A stretch of DNA of 6,616 bases from Candidatus Margulisiibacteriota bacterium. Its GTDB lineage: Bacteria; Margulisbacteria; WOR-1; O2-12-FULL-45-9. The stretch is taken from positions 1-6,616 of the forward strand of contig JAHIZU010000190.1 of assembly GCA_018814265.1 (NCBI GenBank). Reading direction: 5' to 3'. Below the pieces are notes generated by a model. The model was not told the origin of the DNA, did not search any database, and saw nothing but the letters and a program-made list of their open reading frames with translations. The position numbers and the translations under genes were made by a program. Of the stretch, positions 1 through 5,804 are shown in pieces; within the stretch, counting starts at the first letter, position 1; each line of letters begins with the position of its first letter.

Positions 1-264
1 CTCAGGCAGGTCAGATTGCTTAAATAGAACGCACTTTTTGGGGTCTAAGCCAGCAGATAAGACATCAATTACCGCCTGTCTGATGTCTTCTTTTAGATTC
101 TTGGTATTGTCATAAGCCGTGGTCAGGGCGTGGAGGTCAGCAATAAAAAAATAGCAGTCGTATTTCTCCTGCAGCTTAACCCAATTCTCAATCGCGCCGA
201 TCAGGTTGCCTAAATGCAGCCGTCCGGTTGGTTGGATCCCAGATAATACTCTTTTTTTGCCCAT
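1..264 (-). CDS. trpS: Tryptophan--tRNA ligase, N-terminal 88 codons (cut by window edge)
   Basis: Cytoplasmic class I aminoacyl-tRNA synthetase that charges tRNA-Trp using ATP. Only the N-terminal 88 residues are here; the gene continues beyond position 1. The start MGKKRVLSGIQPTGRLHLGN is diagnostic: S-G-I-Q-P-T-G at residues 8-14 is the TrpRS opening strand and the HIGH-class signature appears as H17-L-G-N20 after T13-G14. F39-F40-I41-A42-D43-L44-H45-A46-L47-T48 matches the next TrpRS motif of the Rossmann fold. The KMSKS loop would lie off the left edge. The ATG at 264-262 is fixed by homology. It begins 14 bp after the stop of the upstream transpeptidase gene. I see no Shine-Dalgarno sequence in the gap, and a promoter-like sequence overlaps the end of the upstream gene, so this gene may be expressed both by readthrough and from its own short-leader mRNA. 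Confidence 0.96.
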   Translation of the reverse strand, partial: MGKKRVLSGIQPTGRLHLGNLIGAIENWVKLQEKYDCYFFIADLHALTTAYDNTKNLKEDIRQAVIDVLSAGLDPKKCVLFKQSDLPE

Positions 265-277
265 TGACTTAAAATTG

Positions 278-305
278 ATTATAACACATCTGGTTTGGCA
301 TTCAA
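278..305 (-). promoter_or_regulatory. Candidate internal promoter for trpS with extended -10
   Basis: On the minus strand TTGAAT (305-300), a 16-nt spacer, then TATAAT (283-278) preceded by TG at 286-285, giving the extended -10 form TGnTATAAT. The element covers the last codons and part of the stop codon of the transpeptidase gene. A start about 7 nt downstream (near 271) would leave a leader of only about 7 nt before the trpS ATG at 264, in keeping with the missing Shine-Dalgarno. Inferred from sequence only. Confidence 0.45.
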
Positions 306-1862
306 ATAACGCAAGGAATACTCCACCACGTCCTTGAAAACCGGCCCGCAGGTTGACCCGCCCCAAATATTACCTTTGGGATCATCAAGAATAACCAGGG
401 CCACAACTGCCGGATCTTCGTAAGGCGCAAAACCAACAAAAGAGGCAATAAAACGATCCTTAAAATAACCGTGGCCGCGTAAATTCGCCTTTTGCGCGGT
501 CCCTGTTTTGCCGCAAACAGAAAAACCATTGATCCCGGCCCGCTTGCCCGAGCCATTCAATACCACGTTGCGCATAAGATCTTTAACCTCTGAGGCAACT
601 TGCTCTGAAATTACTCGTTTTTTCCTGGCAGTAAATACTTTGACAAACTTGCCGTCCTGGCTTTCGATCCTTTTGATCAAGATCGGACTGACCATGACAC
701 CGTCCTTGGCAAAAGTTGAGACAGCTGAAAGCAGCTGCAAGGGGGTAACAGCAATGCTCTGGCCAAAAGTGATCATGCCGATGTCCGGCTTATACCAGCG
801 CTGCCAGTGCCGGACAATGCCCTTGGACTCTCCCCACAAGCCAAATCCAGTACGCTCGCCAAAGCCAAAAGCTTTTATCTGCCGGTAAAACTTCTCCGGC
901 CCCAGTTTTATTCCAACCTGGACCGATCCGGTATTAATTGACTTTTCCAGCATTTGGGAAATGGTGGTCCATTTACCTGTCCAGTCTATTGGCAAAGAAT
1001 TTGTAATTTTCTTGCCACCAATTATTATACTGTCCATGGCTTGAAGCTTGGTTTGCAGAGTAACCACTCCCTCGGCCAAGGCCGCAGCCACAGTTATAAC
1101 CTTAAAAGTTGACCCCGGCTCATAAGGGTCCAGCACCCGCAGATGCCAAAGTTGTTTATCAGTTTTCTGATAAGCATTAGGGTCAAAATCAGGCTTGCTG
1201 GCCAAAGCCAGTATCTCTCCTGTCTTGGCGTCCATTACAAGACAAAGGCCGGAGCTCGACCGGGTCTGTTTGATCTGTTTTTCAATCTCACGCTCAGCCA
1301 CATATTGGATATTTTCATCAATTGTCAGGGTCACGTCCATGCCGTCTGAACCTTGTTCCAATTCCCGCAGCGCGCCGTATAGTTCCCGGCCGCGGGGGTC
1401 ACCCTCGGTAACAAGCCTGCCCTCCTTGCCGCGCAGGTATTCATCAAAGGCCAGCTCAACCCCGGACAAGCCTTGGTTATCAACACCCACAAAGCCCATT
1501 AGCTGGGCCGCTAGCCTACCCTTGGGATAGATCCTTTGCTTTTCTTTGATCAGGCTGATCCCCTGCGGATCCTTTTGCTGAATTATTTCTGCCGCAGCCA
1601 GCTGAAGTTTTCTGGCCAGCCAGCCCTGGTTATGCTTATAAAGCGAGTAGGTATCGATCGAGGTGGCGAGAATATTTCCCTGCCGGTCGTAAACATCACC
1701 GCGCTGGGCAGCCAGTTTGATCAGGCGGGTGCGCTGCTGCTGGGATCTTTGCTGATAAAATTGGTGGCGCAGCAGCTGGATGTCAGCCAGGCGCAGCCCA
1801 ATTATCAGGAACAGAAAAATAAAGATCGAAAACAGGATTATTATCCTGGTCTTGTTTTCCAT
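279..1862 (-). CDS. Class B penicillin-binding protein (FtsI/SpoVD-type D,D-transpeptidase)
   Basis: Membrane-anchored peptidoglycan transpeptidase that crosslinks stem peptides; class B enzymes work with SEDS glycosyltransferases in septation or elongation. Residues 7-27 form the single N-terminal transmembrane helix. The pedestal region follows, with R54-G-D-V-Y-D-R60 and, at 108-130, the K-Q-R-I-Y-P-K-G to G-F-V-G-V-D-N-Q-G stretch typical of FtsI/SpoVD. The transpeptidase domain carries all three active-site motifs: S251-T-F-K254 with the nucleophilic serine, S308-I-N310, and K452-T-G-T455. The protein stops at 527 without PASTA domains, so it is closer to FtsI than full-length SpoVD in layout. 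Compared with remembered family members, about 40 residues are missing between Y72-S-L-Y75 and W81-L-A-R-K-L86. The ATG lies 1 bp after the holA stop (TAAAATG), suggesting translational coupling. Whether it is FtsI, SpoVD or an elongation PBP2 cannot be settled here. Confidence 0.95.
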   Translation of the reverse strand: MENKTRIIILFSIFIFLFLIIGLRLADIQLLRHQFYQQRSQQQRTRLIKLAAQRGDVYDRQGNILATSIDTYSLYKHNQGWLARKLQLAAAEIIQQKDPQGISLIKEKQRIYPKGRLAAQLMGFVGVDNQGLSGVELAFDEYLRGKEGRLVTEGDPRGRELYGALRELEQGSDGMDVTLTIDENIQYVAEREIEKQIKQTRSSSGLCLVMDAKTGEILALASKPDFDPNAYQKTDKQLWHLRVLDPYEPGSTFKVITVAAALAEGVVTLQTKLQAMDSIIIGGKKITNSLPIDWTGKWTTISQMLEKSINTGSVQVGIKLGPEKFYRQIKAFGFGERTGFGLWGESKGIVRHWQRWYKPDIGMITFGQSIAVTPLQLLSAVSTFAKDGVMVSPILIKRIESQDGKFVKVFTARKKRVISEQVASEVKDLMRNVVLNGSGKRAGINGFSVCGKTGTAQKANLRGHGYFKDRFIASFVGFAPYEDPAVVALVILDDPKGNIWGGSTCGPVFKDVVEYSLRYLNAKPDVL

Positions 1863-1863
1863 T

Positions 1864-2796
1864 TTATTGCCCGCAAAGCGCCGCTAACAAAAGCTCAAAG
1901 GCCGGCAGACGCTGTTCACCGCTTTTCATTTTAAGGTCAGCCTCAAGCAGCAAGGTTAAATTCTCTTTCAGCTCGGACGGCGTGAATTTAGCCGCTGTGC
2001 CAAGGCACTTCTTAACGTAGTAAGGGCTGGTCTTTAGGATCTGGGCCACCCGCTGGTTATCTTTGACTGTCATGCCCAACAGCATGATGCGGAAGCGATT
2101 AGCTATCATGGCCAGCACAGGCAAGAGTTCAACCTTATCCCTGGCCAGCGCGCGAAAAGCTGACAAAGACTTTTTTAAATCCTTCGACGCTACAGCGTCA
2201 GAAAGAGCAAAAACGCTGATTTGCCCGGGAGAAGCCAGGGCCAAAACATCCGCAACCGTGACCTGCTGCTGTTGGCCAACATAGGTGATCAGTTTGTTGA
2301 TCTCGCTGGCAAGTTTCATTAGATTACTGCCGCAGATCTCCAGCAAAGAGGTCGCCGCATTAGTGTCGATCATCTTGCCGCTGGCCTGGGCCCGTCGCTT
2401 GATCCAGGCAACAACCTGGTCCTGCTCCCAGGGCGCAAAAGATCTGAATTCACAGACCTCACCCAGGTCATCGATCAGTTTATAAATTTTGGCCCTCTTG
2501 TCAACGGCTGCCGCCCAAATGACCAGGGTCGTGTTAGCCGGCAAAGAACGCAGCGCCGGCAAAAGAGCTTCCCATTCTTTTGATTTCAGATCAGCGTGTC
2601 TAACTATAATAAGCTTGGGGCCAAACAACAGTGTTTGGGTCTGCAAAGCAGAAACAAGCCTTTCCAGGTCTAACTGTTCAGCATCGATCTGCTCAACATT
2701 CAGGGAATCATCTCCCAGGGCGCGTTTCTGCTCATTGATCTTTTCTTTGATCAACAGATCCTCTTCGCCGTAGAACAAATAAATCTGGCTAGGCAA
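1864..2796 (-). CDS. holA: DNA polymerase III delta subunit (clamp-loader)
   Basis: Delta subunit of the replicative clamp loader; it binds the beta sliding clamp and opens it for loading on primed DNA. The family opening I-Y-L-F-Y-G-E-E-D-L-L is followed by a Rossmann-like AAA+ fold (T-L-L-F-G-P-K-L-I-I-V), the usual W-x-Q-D-Q-V-V-A-W-I-K-R-R region, an L-L-E-I-C-G-S-N-L-M-K-L-A-S-E-I-N-K-L motif and a helical C-terminal collar domain. There is no Walker A, as expected for delta. I chose the TTG at 2796-2794 (310 residues) because AAGGAG lies 10 nt upstream and the start overlaps the upstream hydrolase stop by 8 bp. An in-frame ATG at 2838 (324 residues) is the alternative; it lacks a clear ribosome site and would overlap the hydrolase by 50 bp. 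Its stop is 1 bp before the transpeptidase start. Product call firm, start less so. Confidence 0.94.
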   Translation of the reverse strand: MPSQIYLFYGEEDLLIKEKINEQKRALGDDSLNVEQIDAEQLDLERLVSALQTQTLLFGPKLIIVRHADLKSKEWEALLPALRSLPANTTLVIWAAAVDKRAKIYKLIDDLGEVCEFRSFAPWEQDQVVAWIKRRAQASGKMIDTNAATSLLEICGSNLMKLASEINKLITYVGQQQQVTVADVLALASPGQISVFALSDAVASKDLKKSLSAFRALARDKVELLPVLAMIANRFRIMLLGMTVKDNQRVAQILKTSPYYVKKCLGTAAKFTPSELKENLTLLLEADLKMKSGEQRLPAFELLLAALCGQ

Positions 2797-3364
2797 GTGT
2801 TCCCCGCTCCTTTTCCTGGCCGATGGTGGTTGTTTCATCGTGGCCAGGATAAACAATAGTCTCATCAGGCAGCAAAGCCAAGCGGCTTAAAGACTTTCTC
2901 ATCTCAGCCGGTGAACCCCCGGGCAGATCGGTCCGGCCCCAGGTGGTGGAAAACAAAGTATCGCCGGAAAACAGATGCCCTTTGGTACCGTGCCTGCCGG
3001 CAGGCAGGAAAAGACAAATGCTGCCCTGGGAATGCCCTGGCGTGTGCAGCACTTTCAAAACAATGCTGCCAAATTTCACCTCATCGCCTTCGTGCAGATC
3101 CTGGTCAGGCTTGGCAAACCAGCTGTCTTGGACATTGAAGAGCAAAGGCGCGCCTGTGACTTCTTTGAGTTTATCCAACGCGCCAAAATGATCAGGATGC
3201 CCGTGAGTCAAGATTATAAAACGGACCTTAATGTTTTTTATCTCTGGAACGATCTTAGCCGATTCATCGCCAGGGTCAAGGACCACCGCCTCATTGCTTT
3301 CCTCATCAACAATGACGTAACAATTGGTCTGCAGGCTGCCAACTTTAATAGTTTTTATTTCCAT
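2789..3364 (-). CDS. Metallo-beta-lactamase-fold hydrolase (glyoxalase II/YcbL-like)
   Basis: Cytoplasmic dinuclear-metal hydrolase; the family includes glyoxalase II-like thioesterases (YcbL type), but the substrate cannot be read from sequence. The metal-binding set is complete: H54-x-H56-x-D58-H59, H111 in H-T-P-G-H-S-Q-G, D135 in S-G-D-T-L-F, and H175 in Y-P-G-H-D-E-T-T. The N-terminus (V8-G-S-L-Q-T-N-C-Y16) and the G-R-T-D-L-P-G-G stretch near 143-150 match the family, so the ATG is secure and the 191 residues are essentially full length, without the longer C-terminal domain of classical glyoxalase II. Residues 121-129 (P-A-G-R-H-G-T-K-G) look like an extra loop between two core strands and are encoded around a 16-bp palindrome. 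No Shine-Dalgarno precedes the ATG; the 16-bp leader after tRNA-Thr(CGU) is AT-rich. The gene overlaps the preferred holA start by 8 bp. Confidence 0.93.
   Translation of the reverse strand: MEIKTIKVGSLQTNCYVIVDEESNEAVVLDPGDESAKIVPEIKNIKVRFIILTHGHPDHFGALDKLKEVTGAPLLFNVQDSWFAKPDQDLHEGDEVKFGSIVLKVLHTPGHSQGSICLFLPAGRHGTKGHLFSGDTLFSTTWGRTDLPGGSPAEMRKSLSRLALLPDETIVYPGHDETTTIGQEKERGTLA
2807..2812 (-). promoter_or_regulatory. Ribosome binding site AAGGAG deciding the holA start
   Basis: AAGGAG on the minus strand, inside the last codons of the hydrolase gene, 10 nt before the TTG at 2796. It is the only strong Shine-Dalgarno near the holA start and favours TTG over the ATG at 2838. Confidence 0.55.
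2991..3006. repeat. Perfect 16-bp palindrome inside the hydrolase gene
   Basis: TGCCTGCCGGCAGGCA is its own reverse complement. Read in the gene frame it sits in codons for Leu-Pro-Ala-Gly-Arg-His at a surface-loop position, with a GGTACC palindrome a few bases further into the gene. It resembles dispersed palindromic elements that insert in frame in coding genes; I see no second copy in this window. Confidence 0.7.
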
Positions 3365-3380
3365 TATAGTAAGATTAAAT

Positions 3381-3453
3381 AGCCGACGAGCGGAATTGAA
3401 CCGCTGACCTACTGTTTACGAAACAGTTGCTCTACCAACTGAGCTACGTCGGC
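3381..3453 (-). tRNA. tRNA-Thr (anticodon CGU, reads ACG)
   Basis: 73-nt cloverleaf. The acceptor stem GCCGACG/CGTCGGC pairs perfectly, the D arm is GCTCAGTTGGTAGAGC, the anticodon stem ACTGT/ACAGT encloses loop TTCGTAA with anticodon CGT, and the T arm has TTCAATT in its loop. The discriminator base is U73, and no 3' CCA is encoded. It starts 20 bp after a good promoter and ends 16 bp before the hydrolase gene, so it probably heads the hydrolase-holA-transpeptidase-trpS transcript. Confidence 0.97.
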
Positions 3454-3472
3454 GAATAGTATAGCCATAATG

Positions 3473-3501
3473 ATTATATTAAATCTGGGCGAAACTTACA
3501 A
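3473..3501 (-). promoter_or_regulatory. Sigma70-type promoter for tRNA-Thr(CGU) and downstream genes
   Basis: TTGTAA (3501-3496), a spacer of exactly 17 nt, and a consensus TATAAT (3478-3473) on the minus strand. Expected initiation is near 3466, about a dozen bases before the tRNA 5' end at 3453. It lies in the only intergenic spacer near 100 bp (3454-3557). I saw no convincing terminator hairpin in that spacer, so readthrough from the upstream genes remains possible. Confidence 0.7.
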
Positions 3502-3557
3502 CCAGCCTGCCTTATTGAGCACGAGGATAAACGAGGCGATTAATTTGAGCGAAAGAA

Positions 3558-3630
3558 AGCCGGCGAGAGGGGTCGAACCTCCGACCTACTGATTACAAAT
3601 CAGTTGCTCTACCAGCTGAGCTACACCGGC
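3558..3630 (-). tRNA. tRNA-Thr (anticodon UGU, reads ACA)
   Basis: 73-nt cloverleaf. The acceptor stem GCCGGTG/CGCCGGC has one G-U pair, the D arm is GCTCAGCTGGTAGAGC, the anticodon stem ACTGA/TCAGT encloses TTTGTAA with anticodon TGT, and the T arm has GGTTCGACC. The discriminator is U73 and no CCA is encoded. It begins 6 bp after the stop of the TPR gene, so it is most likely processed from the 3' end of that mRNA. It and tRNA-Thr(CGU) share most D-arm and anticodon-arm bases and look like a diverged tandem pair. Confidence 0.97.
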
Positions 3631-3636
3631 TTAAAC

Positions 3637-5121
3637 CTACCAGCGATTCATGAGCAGCTTGGAATTGTTGTTGCTAGCAGACACCCGCTTGGTATCAACA
3701 TCAACCAGCCACTCAAAAGATTCAATAACCCCTTCGCCCTGCTCACAAAGATAACGCACTAACAATTGGCCACCCTGTTTTTCTGCTTGCCAGCCCTTCT
3801 CCACTACCGGCGTTCCCAGGGATTTGGTCAAGGCAACTACAGATTTCAAAGCAGCCCCGATCGTAGTCCCTTTCTTGGTCTTCGATTCCCTGACTATCAC
3901 CAAAGAATCATCAGCTATACCGGCCGGCAGCTCATCGCTCGGCTTAATCATGGCCCGGACGCTGAAATCAATATTAGTTTTGGGCCTGGCCGCTGCGGCT
4001 GGCTGGTCACTAGAACTGGTTTCAATATTCAACAAGGCCAGGATCTCCCTGTTTTGCGGCTCAATGCTCAAGGCTTGGCGATAGGCAGAGCGCGCCTCCA
4101 GCGGCAAGCCTAGTTTAGCATAGCTCTCAGCCAACTCGATCCAGGAAAGCGCTGAGGTCGGTTTTAAATCCAGCACCTTTTGGTACATGACAACGGCTTC
4201 ATTATAACGCCCAGCGCTGAACTTGGCTCTGGCCAGGTCAAAATATTTTGTAGCCAGCTTTGCAGCCAGCAAATGGCAATCAATATTTCTTTCGTCAAGG
4301 CGCAGGGCTTCCTTGACTGAACGATAAGCAGAGTCAAGATCTCCCTGGGCAAAATAACTCTTGGCCAGCCAAAAATGGCCTTTAACAAAATCAGACTTGA
4401 TGCTGACAGTATTCTGATAATATTCAATGGCCGCAGAATATTTTTTGTTGCGGTAGGCTTCATAGCCTAACATATAATATTCTTCCAGCGGCTCTTTTAC
4501 CTGAGAAGCAGCAACCCAGCCCTCTTCCCCATCAGCCAGGATAACTTTATACCACGGCACTTTGGACACACCGATTAGTTCCTGGCCAGCGTATAAGATA
4601 CGGGTGGAAGCCCCAACTAAAGCCGGACAGGTCGCCTTAACAGTCAGCGGCCAGCTGCGGCCGTAAACCGCTTCCCCTTTAGCCACATCACTATTATTCT
4701 CATTTAAGGCCAAAGACTCCTCAATAAAGAACTCGATGGTACGCTTGATACTGCCATGGCGCCCGTAGATCTCATAGCGAACAATATGGAGGCCAGCCGG
4801 CACGTTGTTGGGGATCTTATAAGCCCCGCTCCAATACAAACCGTCATTGGAACTTAGCGTGGCTACGTCCTTGGCAAAATCAAAAGCAGCAGTTACCCCG
4901 GCAACTTTTGCGGTAGCCCTCACCCCAAGTGAGATCACCCGCTGTTCTTTGACTGACTTGGGATAAACATATGATTCCAGCCAGACCAGAGAAACCGCCT
5001 CTCCAGGCTCAGTCGGTCCAGCCTTTAAGCTCAAGTCCTCGCGATCAATAATGGAACGGTCTGAACACCACGCCGCCGCAGCCAATAGAACCAGGGTCAT
5101 GATAATTACTAGCTTTTTCAT
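3637..5121 (-). CDS. Exported TPR protein with SH3-like domain (function unknown)
   Basis: Secreted or periplasmic scaffold-like protein of 494 residues; I do not recognise a named family. Residues 1-20 form a signal peptide (M-K-K, then a hydrophobic run to A-A-A-A-W-C-S); C19 is preceded by A-W rather than a canonical lipobox, so a lipoprotein is unlikely. Residues about 40-135 look like an Ig-like beta domain, ending in G-L-H-I-V-R-Y-E-I-Y-G. Residues about 158-210 resemble a bacterial SH3 domain (W-Y-K-V at 190-193, E-E-G-W-V-A at 199-204). Four TPRs follow at roughly 213-244, 245-279, 290-322 and 323-357. A low-complexity linker (S/A/P rich, 368-380) leads to an unassigned C-terminal domain (383-494) with F469-E-W-L-V-D-V-D-T-K near its end. 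The ATG has AAAGGGGA 5 nt upstream. It is third in a row after the coiled-coil and DNFE genes, 35 bp from the latter, consistent with a shared envelope role (inferred). Confidence 0.9.
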   Translation of the reverse strand: MKKLVIIMTLVLLAAAAWCSDRSIIDREDLSLKAGPTEPGEAVSLVWLESYVYPKSVKEQRVISLGVRATAKVAGVTAAFDFAKDVATLSSNDGLYWSGAYKIPNNVPAGLHIVRYEIYGRHGSIKRTIEFFIEESLALNENNSDVAKGEAVYGRSWPLTVKATCPALVGASTRILYAGQELIGVSKVPWYKVILADGEEGWVAASQVKEPLEEYYMLGYEAYRNKKYSAAIEYYQNTVSIKSDFVKGHFWLAKSYFAQGDLDSAYRSVKEALRLDERNIDCHLLAAKLATKYFDLARAKFSAGRYNEAVVMYQKVLDLKPTSALSWIELAESYAKLGLPLEARSAYRQALSIEPQNREILALLNIETSSSDQPAAAARPKTNIDFSVRAMIKPSDELPAGIADDSLVIVRESKTKKGTTIGAALKSVVALTKSLGTPVVEKGWQAEKQGGQLLVRYLCEQGEGVIESFEWLVDVDTKRVSASNNNSKLLMNRW

Positions 5122-5126
5122 TTAAT

Positions 5127-5134
5127 TCCCCTTT
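5127..5134 (-). promoter_or_regulatory. Ribosome binding site of the TPR gene
   Basis: AAAGGGGA, 5 nt before the ATG at 5121. The same 10-mer GAAAGGGGAA precedes the coiled-coil gene, so these two genes share one type of strong translation signal. Confidence 0.6.
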
Positions 5135-5141
5135 CTTTTTC

Positions 5142-5155
5142 GGTGATATTTCACC
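5142..5155 (-). other. Small intergenic hairpin between DNFE and TPR genes
   Basis: GGTGA, a 4-nt loop, then TCACC occupies the middle of the 35-bp gap, just before the ribosome binding site of the TPR gene. The stem is only 5 bp (6 with a G-U pair) and no U-run follows, so it is not a terminator; it might affect mRNA stability or be chance. Confidence 0.3.
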
Positions 5156-5156
5156 A

Positions 5157-5804
5157 TTAATAAGTTAACAAGAGATTGTCAATTGCAAAATCAACTTCGC
5201 CCTGCTGCTCTTCAGAGATCGCCACTAATTGCATCTTGAGCAAGCCGCCCGAGCCATCTTTCTGATCAGGGTTCCAGATATCATCCCCTACCCCCGGGTT
5301 AACATCATGAAAGGCGCTAAAGGGGATCGAGGTACGGGTAAAACCCCGCCCCTGGATCTTGATCTCAGCAACCCATTTGTCATCATGGACCGGGGCATAG
5401 TTATTTTTGGCATCCTGTTCAATGCTGTAGTTTTGATTGTCATCATCAAAGAACTCAACGATCAGTTTCCCTTGCGCGTCCTTGCTGCCAGCGATATCGA
5501 TCTGAAAACGGGCGTAACGGGAAGCGTCCACGCCCAGATCCGTCCCGATCCCGCCCACATACCACTGCTTGGCCTGGCCGCTGAACTTAAGGGCGTAATC
5601 ACCGCAGGATTCGGCGATCAGATCTCGCACCTCCAGCGATGGGTTTTTAACCAGTTCCACCTTGAGATCGCCAAAGCGCCACCATTTCGGTCCCTCGGTG
5701 AACTCACCGCTCTCAAAATTGTCTATCAAATAAAAAGTGAATTGGGCCAGCCCCATGGATGACAGCAATAATATAACGCCGAAAATCAAAAAGAGCTTTT
5801 TCAT
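5157..5804 (-). CDS. Secreted DNFE/CBM11-like jelly-roll domain protein
   Basis: Exported 215-residue protein made of one beta-sandwich domain. Residues 1-20 form a signal peptide with a good signal peptidase I site (G-L-A before Q21). The mature part opens with I27-D-N-F-E31, contains C67-G-D-Y-A-L-K-F and W81-Y-V-G-G, a polar stretch F118-F-D-D-D-N-Q-N, then S162-type P-F-S-A-F and ends D206-F-A-I-D-N-L-L-L. This DNFE ... GDYALKF ... P-SAF ... IDNL layout is shared by CBM11 and CIA30-like galactose-binding folds, so it may bind a glycan or protein surface; no catalytic residues are recognisable. The ATG overlaps the stop of the coiled-coil gene by one base (TAATG) and lacks a well-placed Shine-Dalgarno, so coupled translation is likely. 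Fold class fairly confident, ligand unknown. Confidence 0.88.
   Translation of the reverse strand: MKKLFLIFGVILLLSSMGLAQFTFYLIDNFESGEFTEGPKWWRFGDLKVELVKNPSLEVRDLIAESCGDYALKFSGQAKQWYVGGIGTDLGVDASRYARFQIDIAGSKDAQGKLIVEFFDDDNQNYSIEQDAKNNYAPVHDDKWVAEIKIQGRGFTRTSIPFSAFHDVNPGVGDDIWNPDQKDGSGGLLKMQLVAISEEQQGEVDFAIDNLLLTY

Noticed and set aside
508..888. Plus-strand open frame of 126 codons
   Set aside because: Antisense shadow of the transpeptidase catalytic domain; no recognisable protein features.
3359..3364. TATAAT-like hexamer overlapping the hydrolase start codon
   Set aside because: As a -10 box it would initiate inside the gene, after a start that homology fixes; likely chance.
3502..3557. 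Possible terminator after tRNA-Thr(UGU)
   Set aside because: Only short direct repeats (CGAGG twice) are present; no stem followed by a U-run on the minus strand.
4164..4463. Second minus-strand frame of 99 codons inside the TPR gene
   Set aside because: Out-of-frame within the TPR repeats, with no ribosome site and no protein features.
5229..5762. Plus-strand open frame of 177 codons
   Set aside because: It lies wholly antisense to the DNFE gene, which has a clear signal peptide and fold motifs; the plus-strand product shows no domain.
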